Positions 33,593 to 42,500 of a stretch of DNA of 64,000 nucleotides are shown here, piece after piece. The notes beneath the pieces are model-generated. The model did not search any database and was not told the origin of the DNA. It saw nothing but the letters and a program-made list of their open reading frames with translations. The DNA lies in NCBI GenBank assembly GCA_017441605.1, contig JAFRXD010000026.1, positions 1 to 64,000 of the forward strand. Reading direction: 5' to 3'. This DNA comes from Thermoguttaceae bacterium (GTDB taxonomy: Bacteria > Planctomycetota > Planctomycetia > Pirellulales > Thermoguttaceae). Position 1 is the stretch's first letter; the number at the start of each line of letters is the position of its first letter. A program made the position numbers and the translations under genes.

Positions 33593-34192
33593 CTAATTAT
33601 TTGGAACTGTCAAAGGACTCGCGGCGGGAGCCGAAACGGTTCCGTCGCGCCTCAATTTGCCGGAATCTTTTTCGCTCTCGACATTTTCGGAGGTCTCTCG
33701 CAAATCGTCCTCTTGCTCGGCGAAGAAGGGCGCGTCCTCGAGGTCGTTGTTCGAAACCGCTTTATAAGTCAATTCGGAATCGTTGTCGCGCGACTCGGAC
33801 GCGTCGTCGTCGGGTTTTTCGACGGTAATGTAACCGCCGGACGTCTCGCTGATCGGAAGCCCCTCGGAACTCATCGAATCATGTGAGTACTTTTCCGTCA
33901 GGGAGGGAAATACGTACCGCTGTCCCGCGAGGTACGTCCCGCTAACGACGACAACGCCGACAAGCCCGACATAAACAACCGGTCTCAGCAGCGCGCGCCG
34001 CCTCGCGAGCGCTTCGCTAACGGAGTTGAGCTCTCGGGTTTTCTTCTCGACGTCGAGCGTCTTTCGCTCGAGCGCCCTCGGCTTGCCGAAGAGCGCGAAA
34101 AGCGAGCCGCGCGTCGCGATCAAAACGAGCGCGAGCGCGACGACCAAAACGATTAACCCAACGACTAGGGGAAGTTGCGACGCGTCGTTCAT
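33593..34192 (-). CDS. Array membrane protein 3 (two predicted helices, long acidic tail)
   Basis: This 199-residue protein begins MNDASQLPLVVGLIVLVVAL and shares with array protein 4 the block FALFGKPRALERKTLDVE and the motif LARRRALL before helix two (about 70-88). Unlike its neighbours it has an approximately 110-residue polar, acidic C-terminal tail, which topology would place outside the cytoplasm. The tail looks disordered. No known domain. Confidence 0.62.
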   Translation of the reverse strand: MNDASQLPLVVGLIVLVVALALVLIATRGSLFALFGKPRALERKTLDVEKKTRELNSVSEALARRRALLRPVVYVGLVGVVVVSGTYLAGQRYVFPSLTEKYSHDSMSSEGLPISETSGGYITVEKPDDDASESRDNDSELTYKAVSNNDLEDAPFFAEQEDDLRETSENVESEKDSGKLRRDGTVSAPAASPLTVPNN

Positions 34193-34274
34193 TGCGAGTC
34201 CATTTTCTACGAAATCTCTCTTTTTTCGCGCTCTCGAACCGCCTTGGAGACGATCGGAGAAATCGCGAGCCCAA

Positions 34275-34721
34275 TTAAAACTTTAGTGGAGGAGGAACGC
34301 TATAAGGAGTTCTCCCCGCGCCGACGGCGCTATCGTAGCGCTTCTTCGACTTGTCGGGGTCGGAGCCGACGGTCGCGGAACCCGAGTCGGTTGAGGATTC
34401 CTCCTCTCCGGCGGAAATAAGGTTTTCGTCGACTTCGGAGAAGAATCGCCTCCCCAGAATCGCGAAGAACCCGGCGCAAACGAACGCGGCGACAATTCCG
34501 GCGCCGACGGCGTTTTTCAACAGGGCGCGGCGCCTAGCGATCGCTTCGGTTTCGGCTCTAAGAGCTCGAGCTTCCTCTTGGACGTCCAAAATCTTTTGCT
34601 CGAGCGCTTTCGGCTTAACGAAAAGGCTCGACAAAACGGCTCTCGTTACGAACCAAACGAGCGCGATCGCGCCGCCGAATATAATAAATCTCGCGATTAG
34701 CGAGAACTGCGAACCGGTCAT
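34275..34721 (-). CDS. Array membrane protein 2 (two predicted helices)
   Basis: This 148-residue protein begins MTGSQFSLIARFIIFGGAIA. It is a more distant member of the group with array proteins 3 and 4: VKPKALEQKILDVQ corresponds to GKPRALERKTLDVE, and AIARRRALLKN precedes helix two (about 70-88). The tail is polar and rich in Ser and Asp. It starts 9 bases after the stop of array gene 1, so the two should be co-translated. Confidence 0.62.
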   Translation of the reverse strand: MTGSQFSLIARFIIFGGAIALVWFVTRAVLSSLFVKPKALEQKILDVQEEARALRAETEAIARRRALLKNAVGAGIVAAFVCAGFFAILGRRFFSEVDENLISAGEEESSTDSGSATVGSDPDKSKKRYDSAVGAGRTPYSVPPPLKF

Positions 34722-34730
34722 CGCGCTCCC

Positions 34731-35405
34731 CTACTCCTCTCGCTCCGGCGCCTCTTTCCCGAGCGCCTCGTTCCTTCGTTTTCTAACCTCGTCCCAACTC
34801 GTTCCGAAGACGAGCGACAGAATCGCCAAAAGGAACGCGCCGAAAAAGGCGAGGACGCCCGTCGAAAAAACGGCTCCGCTAAGAATTCTCAACGAAGCGC
34901 GGCGCGACGTCAAGTCTTCGTTTTCCGAATTTCCGCGCTTGAACTCGAGCTCTTCCCGCTTTTCGGGGTTCGGTTTGGCGAAGAGCGCGCAAATCGTTCC
35001 AATCGTCGCGACGCCCATGACGATCAAACCGCCAAATACCGCGGGGTATAAAAACGCTTGAAACAATCGTTCGAGGAAGACGCCCCGCCAAGCGCGAGGC
35101 AAGAACCCGAGTAGAAAGGGGGAGCAGAAGACGAGCGCCCCCGCCAAGAAGACCAACCCCCAAACGATTTTGCGTCGAGCGCGGTAATCCTTGACGATCG
35201 CTTTTTCCCAAACGGAGTCCTCGAGCTCGCCCTTTTCTCGATTCGATTTGCCAAGGGCGACGAGAATCAATCCGAGAAACGCCGCCGCAAAGAGAATCGC
35301 GCCGAAACAAAGCGCCAAACCGCTCAAATAGAGGATCGGGCGATTCGGATCGGTCGGGGTATAGACGGGGTTGCCCCACAGGGCGGCTCGCAAGACGAAG
35401 CTCAT
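34731..35405 (-). CDS. Array membrane protein 1 (four predicted helices)
   Basis: This 224-residue protein begins MSFVLRAALWGNPVYTPTDP and is a paralogue of array protein 8. Helices lie near 28-52, 83-105, 114-140 and 175-198. It carries the DYR motif (IVKDYRARRK) before helix two and LTSRRASLRI before helix four. The C-terminus is charged. It is the first gene of the array, only 22 bases after the terminator-like hairpin that follows purC. A GAGGAGGAAAC ribosome site precedes the ATG. No described domain is recognised. Confidence 0.65.
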   Translation of the reverse strand: MSFVLRAALWGNPVYTPTDPNRPILYLSGLALCFGAILFAAAFLGLILVALGKSNREKGELEDSVWEKAIVKDYRARRKIVWGLVFLAGALVFCSPFLLGFLPRAWRGVFLERLFQAFLYPAVFGGLIVMGVATIGTICALFAKPNPEKREELEFKRGNSENEDLTSRRASLRILSGAVFSTGVLAFFGAFLLAILSLVFGTSWDEVRKRRNEALGKEAPEREE

Positions 35406-35427
35406 CGTTTCCTCCTCGTCCGTTCGC

Positions 35428-35466
35428 GGAAAAACAAGGGCGCTCGCGACGCGGAGTCGCGAGCGC
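35428..35466 (-). terminator. Hairpin terminator after purC
   Basis: On the minus strand a perfect 11-bp stem (GCGCTCGCGAC / GTCGCGAGCGC) with a 5-base loop is followed by CCTTGTTTTT. It lies just after the purC stop and 22 bases before the first array gene. Confidence 0.75.
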
Positions 35467-35477
35467 GAACCCTAAAC

Positions 35478-36380
35478 TCAGATTTCCGACTGGAACTTCA
35501 GCTTCCTTCCGGAGAGGCGCTCGAACGCCTCGATATATTTCGCGCGCGTCTTGAGGACGATATCGTCGGGCAACTCGGGGGGATCGGAATTGCGATCCCA
35601 GCCGGAGGCGAGGAGCCAGTCGCGAACGAACTGCTTGTCGAACGAGGGCTGCCCTTTGCCGGGCTCGTACAGGTCGGCGGGCCAGAAGCGCGAGGAGTCG
35701 GGCGTGAGAACCTCGTCGACGAGAATAATCTCCCCGTCCGACGCGACGCCAAACTCGAATTTCGTGTCGGCGACGATGATCCCGCGCTCGGCGGCGTATT
35801 CGCTTCCGCGCTTGAAAATATCGAGTGAAAGCTCGCGAAGCCGCTCGGCGACGTCTTTGCCGACTCGGTCGGCGCACTCCTCGAACGAGATGTTTTGGTC
35901 GTGCCCGGTCTCCTCTTTGGTCGAGGGCGTGAAGATCGGCTCGGCGAGTTTGGAGCTTTCGACCAGTCCCTCGGGCAAATCGATCCCGCAGACAGTCCCG
36001 GACTTTTGATACTCTTTCCAACCGGATCCGGCGAGGTATCCGCGAACGACGCACTCGATTGGGACGACCTTCGTTTTCTCGCAAAGGAGGGAGCGCCCGG
36101 CGAACGTCGCGCGATCGGTTCCCTCGGGGAACGGCATTTGGTCGACGTCGGTCGTGATCGCGTGATTGCGAACCCCGAGCGTCTCGAACCAAAATTCGGC
36201 GGTCTGATTGAGGACCTTGCCCTTGTCCGGAACGCCGGTCGGGAGAATGTAATCGAACGCGCTAATCCGGTCGGAGCTGACCAAGAGCAACTTGTCGCCG
36301 AAATCGTAAATGTCGCGAACCTTGCCGCGCTTGGGCGTCAATCCGGGAATCGACGTCCTCAAAACTGCGTTGAAACTCAT
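35478..36380 (-). CDS. purC: Phosphoribosylaminoimidazole-succinocarboxamide synthase
   Basis: PurC (SAICAR synthase) joins aspartate to CAIR using ATP in purine synthesis. The 300-residue protein has the expected order: RGKVRDIYDFGD at the nucleotide-binding start, SSDRISAFD, VVRGYLAGSGW, EETGHDQNISFEE and the C-terminal DEVLTPDSSRFW. Length matches the single-domain bacterial/yeast-like form. ATG 36380 is chosen over the upstream open frame because conserved sequence begins there. It is followed by a strong hairpin. Confidence 0.96.
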   Translation of the reverse strand: MSFNAVLRTSIPGLTPKRGKVRDIYDFGDKLLLVSSDRISAFDYILPTGVPDKGKVLNQTAEFWFETLGVRNHAITTDVDQMPFPEGTDRATFAGRSLLCEKTKVVPIECVVRGYLAGSGWKEYQKSGTVCGIDLPEGLVESSKLAEPIFTPSTKEETGHDQNISFEECADRVGKDVAERLRELSLDIFKRGSEYAAERGIIVADTKFEFGVASDGEIILVDEVLTPDSSRFWPADLYEPGKGQPSFDKQFVRDWLLASGWDRNSDPPELPDDIVLKTRAKYIEAFERLSGRKLKFQSEI

Positions 36381-36659
36381 TTTTTTCGTCCTATCGTCGA
36401 GAAAGGCTCGAGCGGTTCTCCAACGTCTCAAACGGCGCGAACAGCCGCGCCCGACGCCCGAGCGCCTTGCCGCGTTCGTTAATTATACGACTCTTTTTCG
36501 CGACCGCAATAGCGAGGGGCGAATCAAATCGACCTTGACGCCGAGGATTAATTTGAGCATAATCGGTCGCAACAACGAGCGGCTCGGCGCGATCGCGTCG
36601 AAACGGCGCTCGAATCGGAATTTGCCGACTCGCTCGGCGCAGAAGAAGGATCTCGCCCT

Positions 36660-38183
36660 ATGTCGATTCAACCGAAAAACGGATCTCCGGTCGCGCTCTC
36701 CATCTTGCTCGAGGGGGAAAAGGTCGCGCCTTATCGCGACGCGCCGATCGCCGTTTGCGGCAAAGACGCGAGCGAGGCGCTCCAGGGCGGGCTGTTCGTC
36801 TGCGTCGCGCAAGACGGAACGTCGGCGCTCGCCGCGGTGTTGGAGGCGCGCTCCAAGGGCGCGACGGTCGCGGTCGTCGCTTCGGAATATCGAGAGAACA
36901 TAGCGGCGCTAGGGGCCCTCGACGAGGGATTCCAAGCGATTTTCGTCGACGATCCGCGCTCGGTTTACGCGCGCGCCTGTCAGGCGTTTCGCGGTTTTCC
37001 CGCGCGCAAAATGAAAACGATCGCGATCACGGGCACCGCGGGGAAGACCTCCCTTTCGTACATACTCGGGGGAGTATTGGCGGAGTCGGGATCGGCGATC
37101 GGTCTGATCGGGTCGCTCGGGGTCTACGACGGAATGAAGCTGAGCCCGATTAAGGAGACGACCCCGGAGCCGGAGATTCTCGCGGAATTGCTCGACAAGA
37201 TGGCGGAGGTCGGTTGCGCTTGCGCGATCGTCGAGGTTTCTTCGGTCGCGCTGGCGGAAAAGCGGATCGCGGGAATCGACTTCGACGCCGTTTGCCTAAC
37301 GAATTTGCGGCGCGATCATCTCGACGTCCACCGAACGGTCGAGAGCTATCGCCGCGTTAAGATGCAGATCTTCAATTACTTAAAGGAAGACGGAATCGCG
37401 ATCTGCAATTTGGACGACCGCGTGACCGACGCGGCCCTGCACCTGATCGATCGCCCCGTTCTCACGGTCGGGATTCAGCCGACCGAATGCTCCGTCTCGG
37501 CGACTCCGGTCGAGCGAAACATAGACGGTCAAACGTTTTATATCGTCGCCGGTTCGGACGCCCATCCGGTGCGAACGAAGATTATCGGAAAAGAGCACAT
37601 TTACAACTGCCTCGAGGCGGCGGCCTTGGCGGTCGCTTGGGATATCGATCTAACGACGGTCGCGAGGGGAATCGAGCGCGCGCGCTACATTCCGGGTCGA
37701 ATGGAGCGGGTCGACTGCGGTCAGCCGTTCGGGGTGTTTTTGGACCGAGCGAACTCTCCGGAATCGCTGGCGGCGGCGCTTGAGGCGATACGAAAGGTTA
37801 CGAGCGGCTCGGTTTATTGCGTCCTGGCGGCTCCGGAAGACGGGGATCGAAGCAAGCGCCCGCTCATCGGGCGCGCGGCGGAGACGCTCGCCGATTTCAC
37901 GATCGCGACGAGCGGCAACCATCCTCGTTCCCAAACGGAAGAGGCGTTCGAGGACACGATGCGAGGGTTCGAGAAGCCCGACAACGCGAAGATCGTCAAG
38001 GATCGAAAAGAGGCGATTATCTGGGCGCTCTCCCACGCCGCCCCGGACGACAGCGTTTTGATCGTCGGGCAAGACGTCTCGACCCTCGACAAGATCAACG
38101 AGAAATTCGTTCCCGATCGCCAGTTCGTCAAGCATTGGCTCTACGAAAACCAGCCCTGCGCCGAGGCGTTCTGGTACAACTAA
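36660..38183 (+). CDS. MurE-like Mur ligase with altered signature residues
   Basis: This 507-residue protein has the three-domain Mur ligase layout: ATP loop ITGTAGKTS, VEVSSVALAEKR, TNLRRDHLDVH, then RYIPGRMERV in the C-terminal half. It resembles MurE, which adds the third amino acid to UDP-MurNAc-dipeptide. Several MurE hallmarks differ: EVSSHAL is EVSSVAL, the DYAHTPDAL-type segment reads DRANSPESLA, and the DNPR amino-acid selector reads GNHPRS. It may be a paralogue with another substrate, or a planctomycete MurE variant. It is divergent from purC, and no mur cluster surrounds it. Confidence 0.75.
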   Translation: MSIQPKNGSPVALSILLEGEKVAPYRDAPIAVCGKDASEALQGGLFVCVAQDGTSALAAVLEARSKGATVAVVASEYRENIAALGALDEGFQAIFVDDPRSVYARACQAFRGFPARKMKTIAITGTAGKTSLSYILGGVLAESGSAIGLIGSLGVYDGMKLSPIKETTPEPEILAELLDKMAEVGCACAIVEVSSVALAEKRIAGIDFDAVCLTNLRRDHLDVHRTVESYRRVKMQIFNYLKEDGIAICNLDDRVTDAALHLIDRPVLTVGIQPTECSVSATPVERNIDGQTFYIVAGSDAHPVRTKIIGKEHIYNCLEAAALAVAWDIDLTTVARGIERARYIPGRMERVDCGQPFGVFLDRANSPESLAAALEAIRKVTSGSVYCVLAAPEDGDRSKRPLIGRAAETLADFTIATSGNHPRSQTEEAFEDTMRGFEKPDNAKIVKDRKEAIIWALSHAAPDDSVLIVGQDVSTLDKINEKFVPDRQFVKHWLYENQPCAEAFWYN

Positions 38184-38207
38184 AAGCGCGAGTCGTCGCG
38201 AGGTCTT

Positions 38208-38753
38208 ATGCCGAACCTATTCTTCGAGAGCTTCGTCTTGTGGATCGCGATCGCGGTCGGATTGGTCGTCGTCGGCTGGGCGCTCGCGCAAGGGACGACC
38301 AAACGGTCGTTCGCGATTGCCGGGTTTGGAGTCGGGCTCGCGGCGCTGGCGCTCGGCGCGATTCTCGTCTTCGTCGTCGACACGGATCCCAAGTCGATCC
38401 GGCGGACGATTCGCGCGATGGAATCCGCCGCGGAAAGAAACGACGCCGACGGCGTTCTCCAATACGTCTCGAAAAACGCGTCCGTAACGCGCCGATTCGT
38501 CGACAAGGAAATGCGCGCCGTTCGCATCGATATGGTCAAGGCGAGCGGGGTCAAAATCGACGAGCTCAATAAAACGACCTCGCCCGCGCGAGCGCGCGTC
38601 TCGCTAAGAATCGCGGTTCAGGGCCAGGGCCGCGATTGGGGCGAATACCCCTTCTCCACCCTCGTCGAGGTCGATATGGTCGAGCTTCGCCAGGAGCCCG
38701 ACGGGGTCTGGCGCGTTACCGACAAAGTCGAGCTCGGTCGCCCGTTTCGCTAA
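38208..38753 (+). CDS. Hypothetical membrane protein, 181 residues
   Basis: Two hydrophobic helices (about 8-27 and 33-55) are followed by a 120-residue soluble domain whose predicted pattern (TIRAMESAAERNDADGVLQY then mixed strands ending VWRVTDKVE) looks like an NTF2/SnoaL-type fold. That fold call is inference. It starts 24 bases after the MurE-like gene and is probably co-transcribed. Its stop codon overlaps the stop of the convergent XRE-Vsr gene by two bases. Confidence 0.65.
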   Translation: MPNLFFESFVLWIAIAVGLVVVGWALAQGTTKRSFAIAGFGVGLAALALGAILVFVVDTDPKSIRRTIRAMESAAERNDADGVLQYVSKNASVTRRFVDKEMRAVRIDMVKASGVKIDELNKTTSPARARVSLRIAVQGQGRDWGEYPFSTLVEVDMVELRQEPDGVWRVTDKVELGRPFR

Positions 38754-39577
38754 TCCCGACGACTCTTCCCCGGCTTTTTCCCTTTTTTCTTTTCCTCTTC
38801 CTTCTCCCCAGCTTCCTCGCGCTCTTTTAACTCGTTAAAAGCGCGGAGGATAGGTTCCATTTTCGCGCTCAGCCGCTCGGCGGAGGCTTTCTTAAAATCG
38901 CACTCCCAAACGCGAACGACGAGATACCCGAGTTTCTCCAACCGCTCGGTCACCGCTAGGTCGCGCGCCTTGTTCCGCTCGATTTTCGCGCGCCAGTAAT
39001 CGGCGTGGTCTTTGGGCGTTACGTTGCGACAATTGTGCCCGTGCCATAAGCAACCGTCCACGAAAACCGCGATTCGCAATTGCCGGAAGAGAAAGTCCGG
39101 TTTGCCAAAGAGTTTAACTCCTCGCCGCCAACCGGTGATTCCGAGGCGCTTGAACTCCTCGATCATGCGCAGTTCGGTCGATTTGTTTTTGGTCGAGCGA
39201 ACTTTGCTCATTATTTCGGAGCGCTTCTCCGCCGACACAACGTCGCGCTTGTCCTTGGAATCGGACGGTTTGGGACGCGCCGAAGCGGGATCGCTCGCCT
39301 TCGGCGGCGCTTTGGGAGCCGACCGTTCGCTCGCCTCGCGCTTCGACTTCTTCGCGCGAGTCTCCGGCTTCGAGACCGGTTCCGGCTCGGGGTCGCCGAA
39401 AAGCGCCTCGACCGTCTCGTTCAAGGCGCGCGCGATTCTCAGCGCCGTCCCGACGTCCACGACGCAGGCCCGGCGCTCCAGCGCGGCGAGAAATCGCGGG
39501 GAGACGCGAACCCGATCCGCGAGCTCTTCCGCGTCGATTCCGAGCGCCTCTCTCGCGGCGCGAACTCTTTCGGTCAT
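38750..39577 (-). CDS. XRE-type HTH fused to a Vsr-like DNA mismatch endonuclease
   Basis: This 275-residue protein has two domains. Residues 1-65 are a helix-turn-helix of the XRE type (REALGIDAEELADRVRVSPR). After a charged linker, residues 115-240 match Vsr, which nicks T:G mismatches left by deaminated 5-methylcytosine: KRSEIMSKVRSTKNKSTEL, the catalytic aspartate in GKPDFLF, and FVDGCLWHGHNC with zinc-site residues. E. coli Vsr is about 156 residues with no HTH. A Lys/Glu tail follows. No cytosine methylase is in the window. The ATG has AAGGAG upstream and overlaps the TPR gene stop in ATGA. Confidence 0.82.
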   Translation of the reverse strand: MTERVRAAREALGIDAEELADRVRVSPRFLAALERRACVVDVGTALRIARALNETVEALFGDPEPEPVSKPETRAKKSKREASERSAPKAPPKASDPASARPKPSDSKDKRDVVSAEKRSEIMSKVRSTKNKSTELRMIEEFKRLGITGWRRGVKLFGKPDFLFRQLRIAVFVDGCLWHGHNCRNVTPKDHADYWRAKIERNKARDLAVTERLEKLGYLVVRVWECDFKKASAERLSAKMEPILRAFNELKEREEAGEKEEEKKKGKKPGKSRRD

Positions 39578-42500
39578 TTCCGAGTCTCCTTGTCTTCGTT
39601 TCCCTCGCGCGAGGACGAGCCTTCGGCGGCTTTCTCGCGGACTTCCCGCTCGAGCGCGCGGAACGTTTCGAGCTCCTCTTTCGTCGGCGGGAAAAGTTTC
39701 GTTTTCTCGGAGCGCTCGAAGGCTCGCGCGACGCGCTCGGTCGTTTCCAAAGCCGAGTCGAGGGCGCCGTTCGCAAGTTCTTGTCGAGCGACGAGAAGGA
39801 GGACGCTCCGGTAAATCGGTCGAGCGCAAAAGCGCCGGTTCTTCAGCGCCCCTTCGCAGAGCGTAAGCGCGAGCCGCGCGAGCCGCTCGCTTCGGCGGCG
39901 CTCGCGCGAGGTCCCCAATTCGAAGCGACAGCGCGCCGCGCGGCGAAGCGCGTCGATTCTCAGGAACGGGCGCTCCTCCTCTTCGTACTTCGTAATGGAC
40001 GCGGAATCGAAACTTAGGCGAAGCGCTCGCTCGCTCGCGCGCAGGGCGGGCTTCCACTGTCCGCGCCGCTCGAGCGCGTCGCTCCAGACGGCGAGGCAAG
40101 AGAACTCGGCAAACGAGTCGACCGATGGAGACCGCTTCATTTCTTTAGCCAACTCGGCGAACTCGCGGCTCGCGACGTCGAACCCTTTTTCGTCCAAATC
40201 GAGAACGATTTCGAACGTCCGCAGGAGTCGTCGCGCGAGGGCTCTCGTCGAGTCGCCGACCGAGGCGAACTCGTCGACCTCGTCGCGGCTAAAGCGGCGG
40301 AGCCCCGGAATTTTTGCAAAAAAGGCGTTTTTCCACAACGCGCCGAACCGAAGGGCTTTCCAGAAAAACGTCTCGGGAAACGGACTGTCGACGGGGTCGA
40401 ACTCGCAGTCGCGTCGGTCGCGCTCGAAGCCAAGTTTAATCGCCTCTCTCGCGCCCTCGACGTCCCCGAGCTCGAGTCGCGCGCGACAGAGCTCGGATGC
40501 GGCGATCGCGATTTGACGCCCGGTTTGATTCAGGGCGTAGGTTCGCGCGAACTCGCGCTCCGAGAGGGTTTCGGTCTTAACGATCGCCTCGCGACAGATT
40601 TCGAGATCGTCGAGGACGGCCAAGGCGGCTTCCGCGACGCGATCCCAAACCAGCCTTTTCTTCCAAAAAATGGCGCGATAGTACTCTCGCTCGACTCTCC
40701 GATAGGCGCGAATCGCCTCGAAGTCGGGAAAGTCGCTCATCGGGGCGTCGAGAGATTCGAGAACCTCTCGCGCGGCTCGGAAACAGTTCCGCTCGGCGTC
40801 GAACCATTCGAAAGCGGAGGACGCCAGCGCCCAAAACGCGTCGACGCGGTCGCGGCGCCCCTTGGCGTCGAGCGATTCGAAGCGGCGTCGAGCGAGGCGC
40901 CAAAGCCTCGCCGCGACCCGTTTGTCCGCGTCGTTTCCGTTTTCGAAGAGGAAGCGAGCCGCTTTGGCGAACCGCTCGTAGGCGCGCGCGGAGTCGTCTC
41001 CGTCGGCGACGAGAATCTCGTAGCGCTCTAGCGCCTCTCGGTTTCTTCGCAGGGCGCTCTCCATGTCCCCCGCGTCGGAATCGAGCTCGGCGAGCCGATC
41101 GTAAACGTTTCCAAATCGCTCGGTTACAATGGCGGCTTTTCCTAAGTGTTTCTCTTCTTCGGTCAAGGCGTCGACGAGTTTGAGGAGCGCCTCGCGCGCC
41201 AGTTCGTCGTCCTCTAGATCGAGTCTCGCAACCCGCGCGATCGAGTCGTAAAAAATACTGACCGCGAGGAGATCCAACGGGGAGCGCCCCCCTTTTTCGG
41301 CGCGCCGCTCGAGTTTCTCGCCCTCCTCGCGCGCGAAGGCGACGCCCTCTTCCTTGCGATCGGTTCTCGCGAGCCAGGCGAAATAGGAGGCGCCGAGACC
41401 TCCGGCGCGAACGACGTTCGGAGAATTGGAGATCGGGGCGCGGCGCAGCGCGTCGAGCGCTTTTCGATAGGCGTCGTCGGTTTCCTCGCGCAAACGCTCC
41501 AACTCGGGGGGTAGCGGCTCGTCCGGCGAGGGCGTTTCGCTCGCGGGGCTCGGCTCGCCGTCGGAACTCTCTCCGCGCGCGAGCGCCAGGGCGTCGCGAC
41601 ACTCGGAATAGACGCGCGCGCTCAAATTCGCGAGCAGTTCCCGCATAGGAATCGACCGAACCCAAAAGTCGGGAGGCGGCTCGAAACCGGGGGTTTTTTG
41701 GCGAGAGACCTCGAGCCCGGCATCGACGCTACGAACGGCGGACAGAGCCTCCGAGCGCGCGGCGAAAGCGTCGTCCGCCTCGAGCTGCAAGTCGGTCGTT
41801 TTGTCGAGCGCGTCGACGAGGAGCGGCAATCCGGAGAGATCGCCCTCGCTCGCTCGGAATCGCATAACCCGCGAATAGGCGGCGAGATCGGCGAAAAGGG
41901 CGCGCTTTCTCGGATCGGTTCCCAAGCGCTCTCGGACGAAGCGCTTGGATATTTCCTCTCGCCCGGCGGGGTCGCTCTGGAGTCGAAGCGACTCGATTTT
42001 CTCTTGAAGCGCCTCTTCGGGAGTCGACTCGGAGCGCTCGCCTTCTCGCGATTCGAGCGGCTCGGGAAGCGACCCGAAATCGCAATAGGGCGCGAATTCG
42101 GGATCCCATCGCGACTCGGTCAAAATCTCGATTCGAGCGGCTCTTAAGTTGAGAAAAAGCCCCTCGAACCGCGCGACGAGCGCGCGATTTCGCTCGGAGT
42201 CGTCGTCCTCGGGATCCCACTCGGTCTCGACGTACTTTCGGCGAAGTCGCGCGATATGGCGAGTCCAGAGCTTAACGACGCGAAGCGCGGCCTTGGGCGA
42301 GTCGGCGACCCGAGTCGTTCTCGCGACGCTAATCGCCAAATCGTTCACGAAATCGAAGAAGCCCCAGTTTTTGCGCCGCAGCCCCTCCAAGACGACTCGG
42401 CTCGCCAGCGCCAAGTCCTCGCGCGCGACGGCGATCTCGCCGACTTTGAACTCGGAAATCGCTTTCCCTCGGAGAAAGTCCGCCAAAAAGAGCCGACTCG

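Noticed and set aside
34879..36192. 437-codon minus-strand frame across purC and array gene 1
   Set aside because: Arg-rich shadow of two real genes in another frame.
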